Source: an uncultured Planctomycetaceae bacterium
Lineage (GTDB): Bacteria > Planctomycetota > Planctomycetia > Pirellulales > Pirellulaceae
NCBI GenBank assembly: GCA_937967755.1
Contig: CALBTA010000228.1
Location: 1 to 8,638, forward strand
DNA length: 8,638 nt
Reading direction: 5' to 3'
Under the pieces are notes generated by a model, which worked only from the letters and a program-made list of their open reading frames with translations, made no database searches and had not been told where the DNA came from. The position numbers and the translations under genes were made by a program. How positions within the stretch are numbered: position 1 is the stretch's first letter; the number at the start of each line of letters is the position of its first letter. Of this stretch, positions 5,068 through 8,638 are shown piece after piece.

Positions 5068-6903
5068 GTGAGCAAGAATCGGTACCAATGGGCCGCGCCG
5101 GGCGACGTTAACGCGTTCTTCGGCTTGATGTTAGATAACATTGCCGATTTGCTCTTGACAGTCGGATTGCTAGCGGCCGTCTTTGGATTTCCTACAAAGT
5201 TCGCGTTGCAATATATGGTTCCCGGCACGGCCATCGGCGTGCTGGTGGGCGACTTGTTGTTCACCGTGATGGCATTCCGCCTGGCCAAACGGCTCGGCTC
5301 CGCCGGGAAGGAAAGCCCGACCGTGACCGCCATGCCGCTAGGGCTGGATACGCCCAGCACGTTCGGCATGGTGTTCTTCGTGCTTGGCCCCGCTTTTTTG
5401 CATGCCCAATTCAAGTTGGGCATGAACGTTGACGACGCCGCGCGCTACACCTGGCACATCGGCATCTGGTCAATCGTCCTCAGCGGGGTGTTCAAATTTA
5501 TCTGTGCCGGCGGATCGCATTGGATTCGCACGATGGTTCCGCGGGCGGGTTTGCTCGGTTCGTTGGCGGGCATTGCGCTGGTGCTGATCAGTTTTCTGCC
5601 ACTGTTGGAAGTGCTGCGGCTGCCGGTCGTCGGCTTCGTCTCGCTGGCGATCATTCTCACCGCCCTGGTCGCCCGCATCAAACTGCCGGGACGAATACCC
5701 GGGGCGCTGGGCGCGCTGATTGTTTCCGGAACTATTTATTACTTGATGCTGTGGTCGGGCAACGCGATGGGACACAACTTCTTGGGTCACACGCCTGAGG
5801 AAGCCGGCTTCGCGGCCCGCGACGCGCTGCTGCCGACCGGCTGGCTCAGTGCGTTCACCTTCGAGTGGCTCGCCCGCTTCGCCGATGCGGTTCATTATTT
5901 GCCGGTCGTGATCCCGTTTGCCGTGGCGACGGTCGTCGGCGGCATCGACTGCACCGAAAGCGCCGCTGCCGCAGGTGATGAGTTCAGCACCGGCAAGATC
6001 ATCGCGGTCGAAGGCTTCGCCACGCTGGTGGCCGGTCTGTGCGGCGGGGTGATTCAAAGCACACCCTACATCGGCCACCCGGCCTACAAAGCGATGGGCG
6101 GCCGCGCGGCTTACACGCTGGCGACTGCCATCTTCGTTGGCGGAGCGGGGTTGCTCGGCTACTTCGGGTTGCTCTACGCGGTCATTCCCAAGGCGACTGT
6201 CTTTCCGATCCTGATCTTCATCGGGCTGGAAATCACAGCGCAAAGTTTTCAAGTCACCCCGCGCAGGCACTACGCCGCCGTGGCGATCGCTTGCCTGCCT
6301 GCGCTGGCGGCGTTGATGTTGATCTTCATCGATAACTTGCAGGGGCAATACGCCGGGCAGGTGAGCGAATTGAACAACAACATCGCCGTGTTGGAAGAAT
6401 CGATTGACAAGACCGGCATCGAAAACTGGGGCGACGGGGCGCAGCTCAACGATGCGCTCAAGGATGTAAAACAAAGCGGCGAATCCTTGGAACAAATCGC
6501 CGGCAACCCGGCCATCAAGAAAATCGGCGAACCATTTGGCCCGCTCGGCAAGGACATACAAACGCTGCGGATGCTGGCTGGCGGTTTCATCGTCAGCAGT
6601 TTGCTCTGGGCATCGGCGCTGGCGGCCATCATTGATCGCCGCCTGAACCTGGCCGGGTTGTTCCTGGTGATTGGGGCGGCGTGCAGCCTGTTCGGCATCA
6701 TCCATTCGCCGCTTCCCGGCAGCCCGTTGGTTCTGCCCTGGGCCTTGCCCGATCATCTGCCGCACAACGCCGAAGGCCAAACGCCAATCTACATGGCCGC
6801 CGCCTACCTCGCCGCCGCCGCGCTGCTCTTCGCCTGGGGCTGGTGGCGAGCGTTCCGCGGAGAGGTGAACGAACCATTGGAAGAAGAACAGGAAACGAGT
6901 TAG
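5068..6903 (+). CDS. NCS2/AGZA-like permease (xanthine/uracil permease superfamily), long variant
   Basis: The product is 611 residues of mostly hydrophobic sequence, predicted to be an inner-membrane transporter. Conserved blocks include RYQWAAPGDVNAFFGLMLDN (5-24), GTAIGVLVGDLLF (53-65), TAMPLGLDTPSTFGM (87-101), GGIDCTESAAAAGDEF (291-306) and STPYIGHPAYKAMGGRAAY (331-349). The glycine-rich segment with an ESAAAAG motif is the kind of substrate and ion-binding region seen in NCS2 nucleobase carriers. Substrate is not determinable; a nucleobase or a related anion is only a guess from the superfamily. It is well over the usual 430-460 residues of NCS2 proteins, mainly because of a hydrophilic stretch at about 421-500 and extra C-terminal helices. 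The GTG start was chosen because the peptide MSKNRYQW begins just before the conserved block and there is no in-frame upstream ATG nearby; it has no clear Shine-Dalgarno sequence. An NhaC-family antiporter gene follows after 64 bases. Confidence 0.88.
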   Translation: MSKNRYQWAAPGDVNAFFGLMLDNIADLLLTVGLLAAVFGFPTKFALQYMVPGTAIGVLVGDLLFTVMAFRLAKRLGSAGKESPTVTAMPLGLDTPSTFGMVFFVLGPAFLHAQFKLGMNVDDAARYTWHIGIWSIVLSGVFKFICAGGSHWIRTMVPRAGLLGSLAGIALVLISFLPLLEVLRLPVVGFVSLAIILTALVARIKLPGRIPGALGALIVSGTIYYLMLWSGNAMGHNFLGHTPEEAGFAARDALLPTGWLSAFTFEWLARFADAVHYLPVVIPFAVATVVGGIDCTESAAAAGDEFSTGKIIAVEGFATLVAGLCGGVIQSTPYIGHPAYKAMGGRAAYTLATAIFVGGAGLLGYFGLLYAVIPKATVFPILIFIGLEITAQSFQVTPRRHYAAVAIACLPALAALMLIFIDNLQGQYAGQVSELNNNIAVLEESIDKTGIENWGDGAQLNDALKDVKQSGESLEQIAGNPAIKKIGEPFGPLGKDIQTLRMLAGGFIVSSLLWASALAAIIDRRLNLAGLFLVIGAACSLFGIIHSPLPGSPLVLPWALPDHLPHNAEGQTPIYMAAAYLAAAALLFAWGWWRAFRGEVNEPLEEEQETS

Positions 6904-6967
6904 CGCCCGCACCTTCAACTTCAGGTGACGGTGCGCGAAAGCAACGTGCGCCTACCGCGACCTTTTC

Positions 6968-8638
6968 ATGGATCACCCTTACGGCATCCTCAGCTTGCTT
7001 CCGCCGTTGGCGGCGATTGTGTTGGCGATCGTCACCCGCCGGGCGGCGTTGTCGTTGTTGTTGGGCGTGGTGATTGGGGCGCTGTTGCTGGCAGGCGGCA
7101 ATCCGCTGGCGGCAATCCCGCGGTTGTTCGAAACCCATCTGTGGGCGGCGGCGACCGACGACGGGCGGCTCCGCGTCTTTGCATTCACGCTGATGATGGG
7201 TGCCATGGTCGGTGTCATCAGCCGCAGCGGGGCGATGCGAAGTTTGGTCGACGCGGTCACGCCGCTGGCCCGCACGCGACGCCGCGGCCAGTTGGTCGGT
7301 TGGCTGTTGGGCATGGTGGTGTTCTTTGACGACTATGCGAATACGATCCTGCTCGGCACAACGCTGCGGCCGTTGTACGACAAGCTGAAGATCTCGCGCG
7401 AAAAACTCGCCTACGTTGTTGACTCGACTTCCGCGCCCGTCGCGGGGCTGGCTCTGATTTCCACCTGGGTCGCCGTCGAGATCGAAAACATCCGCCTCGG
7501 GCTGGCCGATGTCGGCAGCTTCAGCGCCGAAGAGACAACTACCGCCGCGTTCGACCTGTTCATCTACAGCATTCCCTATCGTTTCTACATGCTCGGGGCG
7601 TTGGTCCTGGTCCCGCTGGTCGCGCTGACCGGACGCGACATCGGCGCGATGCGCCGCGCAGAGTCCTTGGCATTCAACCGCGACGACAAACGTTCTCGCG
7701 ACGGAGAACCGCCCGCGGCTTCGCAAACAAACGATCCCCAAGGTCATTGGTCGCTCGCCATTGCCCCCATCCTCCTCTGCATAGCAGTGATCGTAACTCT
7801 GCTGTGGCAAACCGGCACGGCTGCGCTGGTCGCGAAGAACGCCGACCTCGCCGCCGCGGGAAAACCGCCCATCGAATTGTCACTGCAAAACATTTTCGGT
7901 GCCGCCGACTCCTACATCGCGCTGCTCTGGGGTTCGGCCGCGGGGTTGGCGCTGGCCATGTTCGCTTGCCGCGTCGGCAAACTGCTTGACACTAAACAAG
8001 TCACCGAAGCGGCGATGGGCGGAGCGAAGCTGATGTTCCCGGCGCTCATTATCCTCTGGCTCGCCGCTTCGCTTTCCGGCATGACGCAAGGCGAAGTCAA
8101 AGTTGTGCAGTCAACCGACGAAGCCGCGGGCGTCCAGCAGCAACGCACTTTTCCTGATCATGAAACAAAGCTCTACACCGGCACGTACCTAAGCGATCAA
8201 GTACAACGCATCATGGGTGGTGAAGCGACTTCGACTCGTCCGCGAATGTTGTGGCTACTCCCAACCATCATCTTCATCCTCGCATCAATCGTGGCGTTCG
8301 CGACCGGCACCAGCTGGGGCACGATGGGCATCCTGATGCCGATGGCCGTTCCGCTCGCCCACAGCCTGCTGGCCGCCGGCGGAGCGGACGTTTCGCTGCA
8401 CGACCCGCTGTTGCTCTGCACGGTTGCCGGCGTCCTTTCCGGGGCCATCTTCGGCGATCACTGCTCGCCCATCTCCGACACCACCGTCCTCTCCTCCCAA
8501 GCCAGCGGCTGCGACCACGTCGCCCACGTCTGGACCCAACTCCCCTACGCCCTACTCGTCGGGGCCATCGCAATCCTCCTCGGCACGCTGCCAGTCGGCC
8601 TGGGCATCAGCGTCTGGCTGTTGCTACCCGCCGGCCTG
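6968..8638 (+). CDS. Na+/H+ antiporter, NhaC family, C-terminus beyond the right edge
   Basis: The frame opens at ATG 6968 and stays open for 557 codons to the last base. A TGA at 6926 closes it upstream, and no other start lies between. The protein is a many-helix membrane protein with clear family motifs: VVFFDDYANTILLG (117-130), VDSTSAPVAGLALISTWVA (151-169), FATGTSWGTMGILMP (444-458) and GDHCSPISDTTVLSS (496-510) followed by GCDHVAHVWTQLPYAL (514-529). Family members exchange Na+ (in some cases with an organic acid pair) for H+ across the cytoplasmic membrane. A polar insert of roughly 30 residues (about 372-401) interrupts the region before the TGTSWG helix, compared with the typical NhaC layout. 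No Shine-Dalgarno sequence is seen before the ATG. It follows the permease gene on the same strand and is probably co-transcribed with it. NhaC versus the related MleN/YqkI type cannot be settled. Confidence 0.93.
   Translation, partial: MDHPYGILSLLPPLAAIVLAIVTRRAALSLLLGVVIGALLLAGGNPLAAIPRLFETHLWAAATDDGRLRVFAFTLMMGAMVGVISRSGAMRSLVDAVTPLARTRRRGQLVGWLLGMVVFFDDYANTILLGTTLRPLYDKLKISREKLAYVVDSTSAPVAGLALISTWVAVEIENIRLGLADVGSFSAEETTTAAFDLFIYSIPYRFYMLGALVLVPLVALTGRDIGAMRRAESLAFNRDDKRSRDGEPPAASQTNDPQGHWSLAIAPILLCIAVIVTLLWQTGTAALVAKNADLAAAGKPPIELSLQNIFGAADSYIALLWGSAAGLALAMFACRVGKLLDTKQVTEAAMGGAKLMFPALIILWLAASLSGMTQGEVKVVQSTDEAAGVQQQRTFPDHETKLYTGTYLSDQVQRIMGGEATSTRPRMLWLLPTIIFILASIVAFATGTSWGTMGILMPMAVPLAHSLLAAGGADVSLHDPLLLCTVAGVLSGAIFGDHCSPISDTTVLSSQASGCDHVAHVWTQLPYALLVGAIAILLGTLPVGLGISVWLLLPAGL

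Noticed and set aside
4844..5071. Plus-strand 75-codon frame spanning the divergent intergenic region
   Set aside because: It starts inside the sigma gene on the opposite strand, ends at the permease start in another frame, and shows no domain or ribosome binding site.
5470..6918. Minus-strand open frame of 482 codons opposite the permease
   Set aside because: The product is rich in Arg, Gln, His and Asp without any motif, as expected of the complement of a hydrophobic GC-rich gene.
6908..6935. Inverted repeat CGCACC and GGTGCG between the two transporter genes, considered as a terminator
   Set aside because: A 6-bp stem with a 16-base loop and no T-run is too weak; nothing suggests the two genes are separated transcriptionally.
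6698..7810. Minus-strand open frame of 370 codons opposite the antiporter
   Set aside because: It covers the ends of two well-supported transporter genes and has the same biased, motif-free composition.

Overview
The window looks like chromosomal DNA of a planctomycete, probably of the Pirellula/Rhodopirellula type. It is GC-rich. It carries the paired DUF1592/DUF1588-type cytochrome and DUF1552 genes that are abundant in that phylum, an anti-sigma-like protein fused to a DUF1559-style pseudopilin domain with an H-X9-DG-like motif, and a long variant of the xanthine/uracil permease superfamily. The assignment rests on gene families only; there is no rRNA or tRNA here.

Layout. Four genes lie on the minus strand and two on the plus strand, diverging from a 187-base region (4881-5067). 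Reading leftwards: an ECF sigma factor (4880 to 4221), a 98-base gap holding an inverted pair of REP-like repeats, then an anti-sigma/pseudopilin fusion (4121 to 3033). A gap of about 200 bases follows, with a terminator-like hairpin and a weak promoter candidate. Next come a secreted protein with two CxxCH haem motifs (2807 or 2834 to 579) and, 18 bases on, a DUF1552 protein with a Tat-like signal (560 to beyond base 1). Reading rightwards: a 611-residue NCS2/AGZA-like permease (5068-6903), then after 64 bases an NhaC-family Na+/H+ antiporter (6968 to beyond the right edge). The antiporter frame stays open for 557 codons to the end of the window.

How the genes may work together. The sigma and anti-sigma genes form a regulatory pair, with a membrane segment linking a cytoplasmic sigma-binding part to an extracytoplasmic pseudopilin-like part that may act as a sensor. 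The DUF1592/DUF1588 and DUF1552 proteins are a recurrent exported pair of unknown biochemical role. The two transporters probably form one transcription unit; linking them through sodium or proton coupling is inference.

The most unusual item is the inverted pair of GTAG-headed hairpin repeats between the sigma and anti-sigma genes, which resembles a bacterial BIME. The anti-sigma linker also contains two near-copies of a small palindromic repeat read in the same frame. No CRISPR array, insertion sequence or phage gene was seen.
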